The notes below the pieces were generated by a model. It had not been told where the DNA came from. It did not search any database and worked only from the letters and a program-made list of their open reading frames with translations. From Halomonas ventosae (GTDB taxonomy: Bacteria > Pseudomonadota > Gammaproteobacteria > Pseudomonadales > Halomonadaceae): a stretch of DNA of 64,000 nucleotides. This document shows, one piece after another, positions 18,680 to 26,940 of the stretch. The DNA is taken from assembly GCF_004363555.1 (NCBI RefSeq), contig NZ_SNZJ01000002.1, positions 62,001 to 126,000 on the forward strand. Direction: 5' to 3'. The translations under genes were made by a program, and so were the position numbers. Within the stretch, counting starts at the first letter, position 1; every line of letters begins with the position of its first letter.

Positions 18680-18700
18680 CCTAACATCATGCCTGTTAGG
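18680..18700. promoter_or_regulatory. Inverted repeat upstream of nsrR
   Basis: CCTAACA and TGTTAGG form a perfect 7-bp dyad with a 7-base spacer, 54 bases before the nsrR ATG, in an otherwise AT-richer patch. The size and place suit an operator, perhaps for autoregulation. The sequence is not a good NsrR 11-1-11 match, so the binding protein is unknown. Confidence 0.4.
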
Positions 18701-18757
18701 TTTGATTCGCGACCGCGGCATTCGGTCGCGTGGTGGGCGATTGGCGTGGTCACCCGT

Positions 18758-18780
18758 AAGATGTAATTTATATGCATGTT
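18758..18780 (+). promoter_or_regulatory. NsrR operator upstream of the NnrS-like gene
   Basis: The two halves AAGATGTAATT and ATATGCATGTT, one base apart, each match the NsrR half-site AAGATGCATTT (or its mirror) at 9 of 11 positions. It lies between nsrR and the NnrS-like gene and overlaps the annotated ATG at 18776, so repression would be direct. Confidence 0.65.
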
Positions 18781-19969
18781 ATGGTTCCTTGCCAGTGATC
18801 CATGTCAAGCCGGTGGCACTCGCCGCACCGACCGGCGCCCCGCCTGGGCGCTGTTCTTTCCCCTCGCCGCCCTGCACGCGGCCCTGGCGGTGCCGCTGTC
18901 GCTGGCGGCGATATTCGGTTGGCTGCCCTGGCTACCGGGCTTGGCAACACCCTCAGCGCATGGCCGGGAGTTGCTGTTCGGCTTCGCCCTGGCGGTGATC
19001 GCGGGTTACCTGCTGGGGCCGCTGCCGCCCCGCCGGCTGGCGCTCCTGGCGGGGCTGTGGCTGGTCGGGCGGCTCGGTGGTCTGGCGGGCTACCCGGCCT
19101 GGCCCGTGTTGCTGGCGGATGCCGCCTTCGCCCTGTTGCTGGCCGCCCGGCTGGTGCCGCGCTTCCTGGCGGCCAAGAAGTGGCGCAACCGCCTGCTCTC
19201 GCCGCTGCTCGGGCTGCTCTGCATGCTGGCGGTGGCCAGCCTGGCGGCGCGCCCGGCCTTCCCCGGGCTGCTCTCGCCCCTTCTCCACCAGGGGGTGCTC
19301 TGGCTGCTGCTGCTGATGGCCTTCATGGGCGGCCGGGTGATCGCCCCGGCGGTGAACGGGCACCTGATGGCGCGCGACCGGGTGGCCGGGGCCGGTGTCC
19401 AGCCACGGCTCGAGGCGGCTTTGATCGGCCTGCTGGGCGCGGCGGGGCTGCTGGCGATCTGGCCGCCGCTGTGGCCGCTGGCCGGGGCGCTGCTGGCGCT
19501 GGCCGGGGCACTGCTGGCGCTGGCCGGGGCACTGGTCCTGGTGCGGCTCTGGCGCTGGTCGCCCTGGACGCTCCGCGATCGGCCGGACCTGCTTGGCCTG
19601 CTGATCGGCTATGCCTGGCTGGGGGCGGGAGCCCTGCTGGTGGCGGCCGACCTCCTAGCGGGGGGCTCGCTGGCGGGCGGGCTGCACGCGATCACCGTGG
19701 GGGCGCTCGGCACCCTGGCCAGCGGCATCATGCTGCGCCAGACGATCCTGAGGGCCAGGGGGCGCCCCGGGGAGGAGCGTTGGCTGGCGCCCCTGGCCCT
19801 GCTCTTCACCCTGGCGGCGGGGCTGCGACTCGCGCTGCCCCTGGCCGGCCTGCCGGTGCTGTGGGGCGCCGCCGCTGCCTGGAGCCTGGCCTGGCTGCTG
19901 GTGGCCTGGCGCCTGGTGCACTGGCGGCGGCGGGCTGCTGCCGCGGCGGTGCCTTCTACCTCGCCTTGA
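18776..19969 (+). CDS. Diverged NnrS-family membrane protein
   Basis: A 397-residue membrane protein with about twelve hydrophobic segments. It shares with NnrS the FFPLAALHAALAVPL start region, a LLFGFALAVIAGYLL helix and MAFMGGRVIAPAVN. The canonical WHQHEMLFGF heme/copper-type motif found in the second NnrS here (48979-50193) is reduced to HGRELLFGF, and the following NWTG is missing. NnrS proteins protect metabolism against NO by an unclear mechanism. The ATG at 18776 overlaps an NsrR operator, so the true start is uncertain, but no later in-frame ATG exists before the first helix. A 21-bp tandem repeat at 19478-19535 lengthens one helix. Confidence 0.72.
   Translation: MLWFLASDPCQAGGTRRTDRRPAWALFFPLAALHAALAVPLSLAAIFGWLPWLPGLATPSAHGRELLFGFALAVIAGYLLGPLPPRRLALLAGLWLVGRLGGLAGYPAWPVLLADAAFALLLAARLVPRFLAAKKWRNRLLSPLLGLLCMLAVASLAARPAFPGLLSPLLHQGVLWLLLLMAFMGGRVIAPAVNGHLMARDRVAGAGVQPRLEAALIGLLGAAGLLAIWPPLWPLAGALLALAGALLALAGALVLVRLWRWSPWTLRDRPDLLGLLIGYAWLGAGALLVAADLLAGGSLAGGLHAITVGALGTLASGIMLRQTILRARGRPGEERWLAPLALLFTLAAGLRLALPLAGLPVLWGAAAAWSLAWLLVAWRLVHWRRRAAAAAVPSTSP
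19478..19535 (+). repeat. 21-bp tandem repeat inside the NnrS-like gene
   Basis: About 2.8 in-frame copies of a 21-bp unit (CTGGCCGGGGCGCTGCTGGC plus G) encode repeated LAGALLA within a membrane helix. Copies are nearly identical at the DNA level, so this looks like a recent slippage expansion; a change of one copy would alter helix length by seven residues. Confidence 0.8.
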
Positions 19970-19979
19970 TCTGGGTCAG
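19966..19979 (+). promoter_or_regulatory. Possible FNR/Anr-type box upstream of hemN
   Basis: TTGAT-CTGG-GTCAG keeps a perfect left half and three of five bases of the right half of TTGAT-N4-ATCAA. It overlaps the stop codon of the NnrS-like gene and lies about 105 bases before hemN, which is usually oxygen-regulated. No convincing -10 is seen at the expected distance. Confidence 0.3.
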
Positions 19980-20084
19980 CTACCCCTTGAAGGGTACCGA
20001 CGCGCCCGGTCATGGCTGGCATAATTCGCCCATGCGGTGGTGGCCGCGGCCGCCGCCTAACGGTTCCAGAGGCTCGATTCGATC

Positions 20085-21470
20085 ATGCAAGACACCCTGC
20101 CGTTCATCCGCCCCCTGGTCGAGAAGTACGACCGCCCGGGGCCGCGCTATACCTCCTATCCCACGGCGCCGCAGTTCCAGGCGGCCTTCGCCGAGGACGA
20201 CTATCGTGCCGCCGCCGAGCGCAGCAACCGGGCCGCGACGCCCAAGCCGCTGTCGGCCTACGTGCACATCCCGTTCTGCGAGAGCCTCTGCTACTACTGC
20301 GCCTGCAACAAGATCATCACCCATAATCGCGAGCGCGCCGCGGAGTACCTCGCCTGGCTCAAGCGCGAGGTCGCGCTACAGGGAGCGCTGTTCGACGACT
20401 CGCGGCGCATGACCCAGCTGCATCTGGGCGGTGGCACCCCCACCTACCTGAGCAACGACCAGCTCGGCGAGCTGATGGCCGCGCTGGATGATGCCTTCCA
20501 CTTCGCCGAGCCCGAGGCGCGGGAGTTCTCCCTGGAGGTGGATCCCCGTACCGTCACCCCCGAGCAGATCCACGAGCTCCATGCCCTGGGCTTCAACCGC
20601 CTGAGCTTCGGCGTGCAGGACTTCGACACTCGGGTCCAGGAGGCGGTCAACCGCATCCAGAGCGAGGCCCAGGTGGTGGAGCTGGTGGCCGCGGCCCGCG
20701 AGGCCGGTTTCCAGTCGGTGAGCGTCGACCTGATCTACGGCCTGCCGCTGCAGACCGTGGCGAGCTTCGATGCCACCCTGGACAAGATCATCGCCCTGAG
20801 CCCGGACCGCATCGCCGCCTACAGCTATGCCCACCTGCCGGAGCTGTTCAAGGCCCAGCGCCTGATCCGCCCCGAGGACATGCCGCCACCGGAGCGCAAG
20901 ATCGAGCTGCTGGAGCTGACCATCCGCCGCCTCACCGAGGCCGGCTATGTCTATATCGGCATGGACCATTTCGCCCTGCCCGAGGACGAGCTCTCGCTGG
21001 CGAAGGAGAACGGCACCCTGCAGCGCAACTTCCAGGGCTACTCGACCCATGCCGACTGCGACCTGATCGGCCTGGGGAATACCGCCATCGGCAAGGTGGG
21101 CGACAGCTACAGCCAGAACGTCAAGGAGACGGCCCGGTACCAGGCGCGCCTCGAGGCGGGACGGCTGCCGGTGATGCGCGGTTACCGCCTGAACGCCGAT
21201 GACCTGCTGCGACGCGATGTGATCAACGCCCTGATGTGCCATGGCCGCATCGACTTTGCCGCGATCGAGGCGGAGCACGACATCGCCTTTCGCGACTATT
21301 TCGCCGACGCCCTCGCCGAGCTGGAGGAGATGGCGGACGACGGCCTGCTGGCGATCGATGAGGGGAGCATCGCGGTGCTGCCGGCCGGGCGGCTGATGAT
21401 GCGCAACGCCGCCATGGCCTTCGACGCCTACCTGAGCCACGGCCCGGGGCGCTACTCGCGCACCGTCTGA
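20085..21470 (+). CDS. hemN: Oxygen-independent coproporphyrinogen III dehydrogenase
   Basis: A 461-residue radical-SAM enzyme of the true HemN length. The cluster motif is HIPFCESLCYYCACNKI (C-x3-C-x2-C, with the extra cysteine typical of HemN). YxSYPTAPQF near residue 25, GGGTPTYL and RLSFGVQDFD are also present, and the C-terminal HemN domain is complete. It converts coproporphyrinogen III to protoporphyrinogen IX without oxygen, keeping heme supply going for the many cytochromes made here under denitrifying conditions. It is bounded downstream by a strong bidirectional terminator. Confidence 0.97.
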   Translation: MQDTLPFIRPLVEKYDRPGPRYTSYPTAPQFQAAFAEDDYRAAAERSNRAATPKPLSAYVHIPFCESLCYYCACNKIITHNRERAAEYLAWLKREVALQGALFDDSRRMTQLHLGGGTPTYLSNDQLGELMAALDDAFHFAEPEAREFSLEVDPRTVTPEQIHELHALGFNRLSFGVQDFDTRVQEAVNRIQSEAQVVELVAAAREAGFQSVSVDLIYGLPLQTVASFDATLDKIIALSPDRIAAYSYAHLPELFKAQRLIRPEDMPPPERKIELLELTIRRLTEAGYVYIGMDHFALPEDELSLAKENGTLQRNFQGYSTHADCDLIGLGNTAIGKVGDSYSQNVKETARYQARLEAGRLPVMRGYRLNADDLLRRDVINALMCHGRIDFAAIEAEHDIAFRDYFADALAELEEMADDGLLAIDEGSIAVLPAGRLMMRNAAMAFDAYLSHGPGRYSRTV

Positions 21471-21489
21471 GTCCTGTCTAGCAACCGAC

Positions 21490-21521
21490 GCGACACGGCG
21501 CCCCGCGGGGCGCCGTGTCGC
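21490..21521. terminator. Bidirectional terminator between hemN and gdhA
   Basis: A perfect 15-bp stem beginning GCGACACGGCGCCCC with a minimal GC loop lies between the convergent hemN and gdhA stop codons. It is followed by CGTTGTAGT on the plus strand. Confidence 0.75.
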
Positions 21522-21548
21522 GTTGTAGTGAATCGAGCGGCCGCGGGC

Positions 21549-22901
21549 TCAGACGACCCCCTGCTCGAGCATGGCATCGGCCACCTTGCGGAAGCCGGCG
21601 ATGTTGGCGCCCAGCACCAGGTTGGTGGGGTCGTCGAACTCCTCGGCGGTCTCGGCGCACTGGCGGTGGATATTGGCCATGATCTCCTTGAGCCTGGCGT
21701 CGACCTTCTCCAGCGGCCACTGCTCCATGCTGCTGTTCTGGGCCATCTCCAGCTGGCTGGTGGCAACCCCGCCGGCATTGGCCGCCTTGCCGGGCCCGTA
21801 GGCGACCTTCGCGGCCAGGAAGCGGTCCACGGCCGCGGCGGTGGAGGGCATGTTGGCCCCCTCGCTGATGCAGGTCACGCCATTGCCCAGCAGGGCCTCG
21901 GCATCGGCCTCGGTCAGCTCGTTCTGGGTGGCGCAGGGGAAGGCCACGTCGCCCTCGATGCGCCAGACCGCATGGCCGTCCGCCGGGTAGTCGCCGGCCG
22001 GCAGGTAGCGCGCCTCGGGATGCTTTTCCAGGTAGGCCTCCAGCGAGACGCGCTGGACCTCCTTGAGCTCCTTGAGCAGGTCCAGGTCGATGCCGTCGGC
22101 GTGATGGAGGGTGCCCCGGGAGTCCGAGCAGGTGACGGGAATTGCGCCCAGCTCGTAGAGCTTCTCGATGGTGTAGATGGCCACATTGCCGGCACCGGAG
22201 ACCAGGCAGGTCTTGCCCTCCAGGGTCTCGCCGCGGGCCTCGAGCATGTTCTCGGCGAAGTAGACGGCACCGTAGCCGGTGGCCTCCTTGCGCCCGATGG
22301 AGCCGCCCCAGTTGAGGCTCTTGCCGGTCAGCACACCCTCGTAGCGGCCGGTCAGGCGCTTGTACTGGCCGTACAGGTAACCGATCTCGCGGGCCCCCAC
22401 GCCGATGTCGCCGGCCGGCACGTCGGTGGTCGGGCCGATGTGGCGATAGAGTTCGCTCATGAAGGCCTGGCAGAAGCGCATGATCTCGCCGTCCGACCGG
22501 CCCTTGGGCTCGAAGTCCGACCCGCCCTTGCCGCCGCCGATGGGCAGCCCGGTCAGGGCATTCTTGAAGATCTGCTCGAAGCCCAGGAACTTGATGGTGC
22601 CCGAGGTGACGCTGGGGTGGAAACGCAGCCCACCCTTGTAGGGGCCGAGGGCGGAGTTGAACTGGACGCGGTAGCCCTTGTTGACCTGCACCTTGCCGGC
22701 GTCGTCGGTCCAGCAGACGCGGAACATGATCTGGCGCTCCGGCTCGACGATGCGCTCGATGATGCCGTGGTCGAGGTAGTGGGGGCTGCGCTCGAAGAGC
22801 GGACGCAGGCACTCCAGTACCTCCTCGGCGGCCTGGTAGAACTCGGTCTGGGCCGGGCTGCTCCTGCGTAGGGCCTCGAGGGTGTCGTGGACGTAGGGCA
22901 T
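21549..22901 (-). CDS. gdhA: NADP-specific glutamate dehydrogenase
   Basis: A 450-residue hexameric-type glutamate dehydrogenase. The substrate site shows GGLRFHPSV and the catalytic lysine in LPIGGGKGGSDF; the nucleotide fold has VSGAGNVAIYTIEKL. The length and the GGGKGGSDF pattern mark the small NADP(H) form that assimilates ammonium into glutamate. The start at 22901 (MPYVHDTLEALRR) is chosen over a longer in-frame opening because it follows an upstream AGGAATCTT and matches the family N terminus. No clear link to denitrification apart from location; high glutamate demand would fit a halotolerant organism. Confidence 0.96.
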   Translation of the reverse strand: MPYVHDTLEALRRSSPAQTEFYQAAEEVLECLRPLFERSPHYLDHGIIERIVEPERQIMFRVCWTDDAGKVQVNKGYRVQFNSALGPYKGGLRFHPSVTSGTIKFLGFEQIFKNALTGLPIGGGKGGSDFEPKGRSDGEIMRFCQAFMSELYRHIGPTTDVPAGDIGVGAREIGYLYGQYKRLTGRYEGVLTGKSLNWGGSIGRKEATGYGAVYFAENMLEARGETLEGKTCLVSGAGNVAIYTIEKLYELGAIPVTCSDSRGTLHHADGIDLDLLKELKEVQRVSLEAYLEKHPEARYLPAGDYPADGHAVWRIEGDVAFPCATQNELTEADAEALLGNGVTCISEGANMPSTAAAVDRFLAAKVAYGPGKAANAGGVATSQLEMAQNSSMEQWPLEKVDARLKEIMANIHRQCAETAEEFDDPTNLVLGANIAGFRKVADAMLEQGVV

Positions 22902-23206
22902 GGGAAGATTCCTGTGCGGTCGAAAACGGGTCGGCAGCACTATAAGGCAATGCACCATTATGCAGCAACTGCATGGGCCATGCGGGGATTAGACATAGTA
23001 TTGAGCCGAAATCCCTTCAAAATCGCGAAAAGTTATGCACCAGTTTGATGCATTAGAATTACTTCATAGATGGTGATTCAACGAAGTCGCGCCGGCGGAT
23101 GGTCGAGCGACTCCCGTGCCGGCCCGCCATGTCGGCCTCTGCGCAAGCTGCGCGCCCGCCGCATCACCGGCGCGGCGACGCCCTGGGCGACGTAGTGACA
23201 TTTTTT

Positions 23207-23219
23207 GCACATCTTGTGC
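23207..23219. promoter_or_regulatory. Short dyad upstream of ubiT-nrdJ
   Basis: GCACA-TCT-TGTGC is a perfect 5-bp dyad around three bases, preceded by a T6 run. It loosely resembles half of an NrdR box (CACAATAT-type), and NrdR often represses nrdJ, but a full 16-bp pair is not visible, so the assignment is open. Confidence 0.3.
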
Positions 23220-23283
23220 TTGAGTCCGGCTAGTGGTCTATATATGGTACTGGCCCGGTGTGATCCACGGTGCCGGCGACGGC

Positions 23284-23297
23284 TTGACGCACGTCAG
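23284..23297 (+). promoter_or_regulatory. Dnr/FNR-family box for ubiT-nrdJab
   Basis: TTGAC-GCAC-GTCAG matches the TTGAC-N4-GTCAA palindrome at nine of ten positions. Centred at 23290.5, it is 41.5 bases from a predicted start near 23332, with TAGGAT as -10 between. This layout is the classical class II activation geometry. Confidence 0.65.
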
Positions 23298-23372
23298 TGC
23301 AGGCGGTTTAGATGGCCCCTAGGATGAGCGGTTCGGCGGCCCAGCCGCGTCGACGTCATCAGGAGAACCTCC

Positions 23373-23858
23373 ATGTCCCTGCCCCTACCGTCACTGTCGC
23401 TCCCGCGCCCGCCCGTGCCGAGCCGTCTGATCCGCACCCTGGACCCCTGCGTGCCGCTGGCCGCCAAGAAGCGGCTGGTGGAGCCGGTGCTCAACCGCAC
23501 CTTCGCCGAGCCGCTCGCGGAGGGCGAGTTCGATGCCCTGGAGGGGCGCCGGATCAGCCTGGCCATCGAGGACCTCGGCGTGACGCTGACACTGAGCCTC
23601 GAGGCGCAGCGCCTGGTGCTCTGCCGCGAGCCGGGCGAGGCCACCATCCGCGGCGGCTGGCGCGAGTTTTTATGCCTCGCCACCCGGCGCGAGGATCCCG
23701 ACAGCCTGTTCTTCCAGCGTCGCCTGCTGATCGAGGGCGACACCGAGCTGGGCCTGATGGTCAAGAACCTCCTCGACGGACGCGAGGAGGGCCTGGCCCA
23801 GGGCCGCCTAGGCGAATGGCTCCACCGTCTGGAGCGCCTCGCGGCCCGCGATCACTGA
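23373..23858 (+). CDS. ubiT: UbiT, SCP2-domain factor for anaerobic ubiquinone biosynthesis
   Basis: A 161-residue single SCP2-like lipid-binding protein. The signature REDPDSLFFQRRLLIEGDTELGL and VKNLLDG are almost identical to E. coli YhbT/UbiT. UbiT supports oxygen-independent ubiquinone synthesis together with the UbiU-UbiV hydroxylase, both encoded at 27984-29933. Ubiquinone feeds electrons through bc1 and cytochromes to the denitrification enzymes, so its place under a Dnr-type box makes sense. It is followed 72 bases later by nrdJa on the same strand, likely one transcript. Confidence 0.93.
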   Translation: MSLPLPSLSLPRPPVPSRLIRTLDPCVPLAAKKRLVEPVLNRTFAEPLAEGEFDALEGRRISLAIEDLGVTLTLSLEAQRLVLCREPGEATIRGGWREFLCLATRREDPDSLFFQRRLLIEGDTELGLMVKNLLDGREEGLAQGRLGEWLHRLERLAARDH

Positions 23859-23930
23859 CCTGCCGCCCGCGGCATCCGAAGACCGAAAGCGTTACATCGA
23901 CAACGACGACACCGCTCTGGAGACCCCCGC

Positions 23931-26042
23931 ATGAGCACATCCGCCAAGGCCGTCAAGACCTCCAACGAGGTGCCCCTGCAGTTGCCCTCCCGCGACATCT
24001 GGGATGCCAAGTACCGCCTCAAGGACCGTCACGGCCACCCCGTGGACAAGGACGTCACCGCCACCTGGGATCGCGTGGCACGGGCCCTGGCGGCCGTGGA
24101 GGACGACAAGGCCGAGGAGTGGCTGCCCCGGTTCCGCTGGGCGCTGGAGAACGGGGCCATCCCGGCCGGGCGGATCATGTCCAATGCCGGCGCCGAGGCC
24201 TACAAGCCGGCGGTGAGCCTGATCAACTGCACCGTCTCGCGCACTATCCGTGACTCCATGCACGACATCCTCGACTCGGTGGTGGATGCCGGCATGACCC
24301 TCAAGGCGGGCTGCGGCATCGGCTACGAATTCTCCACCCTGCGCCACAAGGGCGCCTTCGTGTTCGGCGCCGGCGCCGGCACCAACGGCCCGCTGGCGTT
24401 CATGGATATCTACGACAAGATGTGCTTCACGGTGGCCTCGGCGGGCGGGCGTCGCGGCGCCCAGATGGGTACCTTCGACGTCGGCCACCCCGACGTGCGC
24501 CAGTTCATCGAGGCCAAGCGCGAGGCGGGCCGCCTGCGCCAGTTCAATCTCAGCCTGCTGATCACCGACGAGTTCATGGAGGCGGTGAAGCAGGATACCG
24601 ACTGGCCGCTGGCCTTCCCGCTCCACGAGGGCGAGAAGGACGACGTCGAGGAGAGCCAGCTCATCTACCGCGACTGGCCGGTGATCGAGGAGGGCTATAC
24701 CGTCGACGCCGAGGGGCGCGTGGCCTGTCGCATCGTCGAGGTGATCAAGGCCCGCGAGCTGTGGGACACCATCATGGCCTCGACCTACGACTTCGCCGAG
24801 CCGGGCTTCATCCTGATCGACCAGGTCAACCGCATGAACAACAACTGGTTCTGCGAGGAGATCCGCGCCACCAACCCCTGCGGCGAGCAGCCGCTGCCCC
24901 CGGAGGGCGCCTGCCTGCTGGGCTCGGTGAACCTGACCCGCTTTGTCATCGATCCCTTCGGCAAGAAGCCGCGCTTCGACTGGGAGCGCTACCGCCAGGT
25001 GGTGGCGATCTTCACCCGCATGCTCGACAACGTGGTGGAGATCAGCGCCCTGCCGCTGCCGGGCCAGCGCCGCGAGATCGAGGCCAAGCGCCGCCACGGC
25101 ATGGGCTTCCTGGGTCTGGGCTCCACCCTTACCATGCTCAAGATCCCCTACGGCTCCCCGGAGTCGCTGGCCTTCACCGAGGAGGTGAGCCGCAATCTGG
25201 CCCTGGAGGGCTGGAAGCAGGCCCTCGAGCTCTCCCGCGAGAAGGGCATGGCCCCGGCCCTCGCCGAGGACTACGAGATCACCCCGCGGATGATGCGCGA
25301 GCGTCCCGAGCTCAAGCAGGACGGCTACGAGGTGGGCGACAAGGTCCCCGGCCGCATCCTGCACGCCCGCTACAGCCGCTACATGCAGAAGGTCGCCGAG
25401 GTGGAGCCGGAGCTGGTGGCGCAGCTCGCCGAGCACGGCGCGCGCTTCACCCACCACAGCTCCATCGCGCCCACCGGCACCATCTCGCTGTCGCTGGGCA
25501 ACAACGCCTCCAACGGCATCGAGCCCTCCTTCTCGCACCGCTACTTCCGCAACGTCATCCAGTCGGGCAAGAAGACCAAGGAGCAGGTCGAGGTGGTCTC
25601 CTTCGAGCTGGCGGCCTACCGCCACTTCATCGCCGCGGACGCCGTGGAGAGCGACCTGCCCGACTACTTCATCACCGCCGACGCGGTGAGCCCCAAGCAG
25701 CACGTGGCGGTGCAGGCGGCGGCCCAGGTGTGGGTCGACTCGGCCATTTCCAAGACGGTGAACGTCCCCACCGAGTTCCCCTTCGAGGAGTTCAAGGACC
25801 TCTACCTCGACGCCTACGCCAGCAAGCTCAAGGGCTGCACCACCTTCCGCTTCAACCCGGAGGCCTTCCAGGGCGTGCTGGTGCGCGAGGACGACCTCAA
25901 GAACACCACCTACGTCTTCGAACTGGAGAACGGCGAGACCGTCGAGCTTTCCGGCGACGAGAAGGTCATCTACGACGGCGAGGAGCACAACGCGGCGAAC
26001 CTCTACGACGCGCTGAAGGAAGGCACCTATGGCAAGTGGTAA
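23931..26042 (+). CDS. nrdJ: Class II (adenosylcobalamin) ribonucleotide reductase, catalytic part NrdJa
   Basis: A 703-residue catalytic subunit. It carries the N-terminal AGRIMSNAGAEAY segment, the redox cysteine in SLINCTVSRTI, the substrate loop TLKAGCGIGYEFSTLR and the active-site ATNPCGEQPLPPEGACLLGS with the thiyl-radical cysteine. The C-terminal redox tail is absent and is encoded by the next gene, as in Pseudomonas NrdJab. The enzyme makes dNTPs with B12 and works with or without oxygen, which suits denitrifying growth. No cobalamin riboswitch was recognised upstream. The 55-base gap to nrdJb implies co-transcription. Confidence 0.95.
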   Translation: MSTSAKAVKTSNEVPLQLPSRDIWDAKYRLKDRHGHPVDKDVTATWDRVARALAAVEDDKAEEWLPRFRWALENGAIPAGRIMSNAGAEAYKPAVSLINCTVSRTIRDSMHDILDSVVDAGMTLKAGCGIGYEFSTLRHKGAFVFGAGAGTNGPLAFMDIYDKMCFTVASAGGRRGAQMGTFDVGHPDVRQFIEAKREAGRLRQFNLSLLITDEFMEAVKQDTDWPLAFPLHEGEKDDVEESQLIYRDWPVIEEGYTVDAEGRVACRIVEVIKARELWDTIMASTYDFAEPGFILIDQVNRMNNNWFCEEIRATNPCGEQPLPPEGACLLGSVNLTRFVIDPFGKKPRFDWERYRQVVAIFTRMLDNVVEISALPLPGQRREIEAKRRHGMGFLGLGSTLTMLKIPYGSPESLAFTEEVSRNLALEGWKQALELSREKGMAPALAEDYEITPRMMRERPELKQDGYEVGDKVPGRILHARYSRYMQKVAEVEPELVAQLAEHGARFTHHSSIAPTGTISLSLGNNASNGIEPSFSHRYFRNVIQSGKKTKEQVEVVSFELAAYRHFIAADAVESDLPDYFITADAVSPKQHVAVQAAAQVWVDSAISKTVNVPTEFPFEEFKDLYLDAYASKLKGCTTFRFNPEAFQGVLVREDDLKNTTYVFELENGETVELSGDEKVIYDGEEHNAANLYDALKEGTYGKW

Positions 26043-26096
26043 GCCGATCTGTCTGATGCCCAGCGTCAATCACAAACTTTCCGGAGGAGCCCCCTG

Positions 26097-26849
26097 ATGG
26101 CCGTCGAGATCAATTCCAAGATCGTGTCCTACAGCGTCAAGAAGGCGGTGGAGGAGCCGCCCCTGGCCGAGGAGAACCCGCTCACGGTGCGCATTCCCTC
26201 GCGCCCCGAGGGCACCCTGGAGGCCGTGTCGGAGAAGATCTCCTACGTCGGCGCCGAGGGGCGCAAGAAGGTCTACCTGCTGGTGTCGTTCATGCCGGTG
26301 GAGGGCGTGCTCAACGGCAAGCGGGTGGTGATCGAGCGCCCGGTGGAGTTCTTCTTCCCCTCCGGCCAGCTCTCCAGCGAGCACCAGTGGATCACCGCCA
26401 CCATGCGCAGCCTGTCGCTGGCCGCCCGCGGCGGCTACGTCACCCAGGCGGTGGCCGACCTGCGCAAGGTGGCCTGGGACAAGGGCCTGGTTCGCTGTGG
26501 CATGAATCGCTGGGGCAAGCCGATGTTCCATGACTCCGAGGTCGCGGCCATCGCCTGGTCGATCCAGCAGATCCTCTACCGTCGCGGCTTCCTCGACCAG
26601 GACGGCAACCAGGTGCCGGTGGAGGAGCTGGTCAGCCGCTATGCCCAGCGCCTGGCCAGCGGCCATCCCTGGCAGCCGCCTACCCCCGAGGAGATCGAGC
26701 AGGCCGAACGCAAGGCCCAGGAGGCCTCCCACGCCAGGGGCGACGGCCCCACCGTGGTGGGCCACTGCCCCGAGTGCAATGGCGAGCTGATCATGATGGA
26801 CGGCTGCCCCACCTGCTACTCCGGGTGCGGCTGGTCCAAGTGCGGCTAG
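26097..26849 (+). CDS. nrdJb: Class II ribonucleotide reductase, C-terminal subunit NrdJb
   Basis: A 250-residue protein that completes the split class II reductase. The N-terminal half includes PLTVRIPSRPEGTLEA and STGxLSSEH-like segment (SGQLSSEHQWITA). The C terminus has a zinc/redox cysteine cluster CPECNGELIMMDGCPTC and a final CGWSKCG that reduces the active site after each turnover. This split into two polypeptides is known from Pseudomonas and relatives. A GGAGGAG lies seven bases before the ATG. A strong hairpin follows the stop, ending the ubiT-nrdJab unit. Confidence 0.93.
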   Translation: MAVEINSKIVSYSVKKAVEEPPLAEENPLTVRIPSRPEGTLEAVSEKISYVGAEGRKKVYLLVSFMPVEGVLNGKRVVIERPVEFFFPSGQLSSEHQWITATMRSLSLAARGGYVTQAVADLRKVAWDKGLVRCGMNRWGKPMFHDSEVAAIAWSIQQILYRRGFLDQDGNQVPVEELVSRYAQRLASGHPWQPPTPEEIEQAERKAQEASHARGDGPTVVGHCPECNGELIMMDGCPTCYSGCGWSKCG

Positions 26850-26872
26850 CCGGGTCTCGCTATCCCGGCCGG

Positions 26873-26902
26873 CCCCCGGGGCTGCCTCGGCAGCCCCGGG
26901 GG
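26873..26902. terminator. Terminator after nrdJb
   Basis: A 14-bp perfect inverted repeat, CCCCCGGGGCTGCC / GGCAGCCCCGGGGG around TC, lies 24 bases past nrdJb and before the convergent small gene. Confidence 0.75.
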
Positions 26903-26940
26903 TCCGTCATTGACGGCCCCGTGGCGAGGGCCGCCCTCGC

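Larger units (their letters stand above)
22902..23372. other. 471-base divergent gdhA/ubiT intergenic region
   Basis: No gene is seen. The gdhA-proximal part (22940-23080) is unusually AT-rich for this genome and should hold the gdhA promoter. A dyad GCACA-TCT-TGTGC lies at 23207-23219 and a TATATATGG patch at 23237-23246. A Dnr-type box sits at 23284-23297 with a TAGGAT -10-like element at 23320-23325, correctly spaced for a start near 23332. Confidence 0.6.

Noticed and set aside
23180..23260. Cobalamin riboswitch before the class II ribonucleotide reductase
   Set aside because: No B12-box-like conserved core or extended structure was recognised in the 471-base region.
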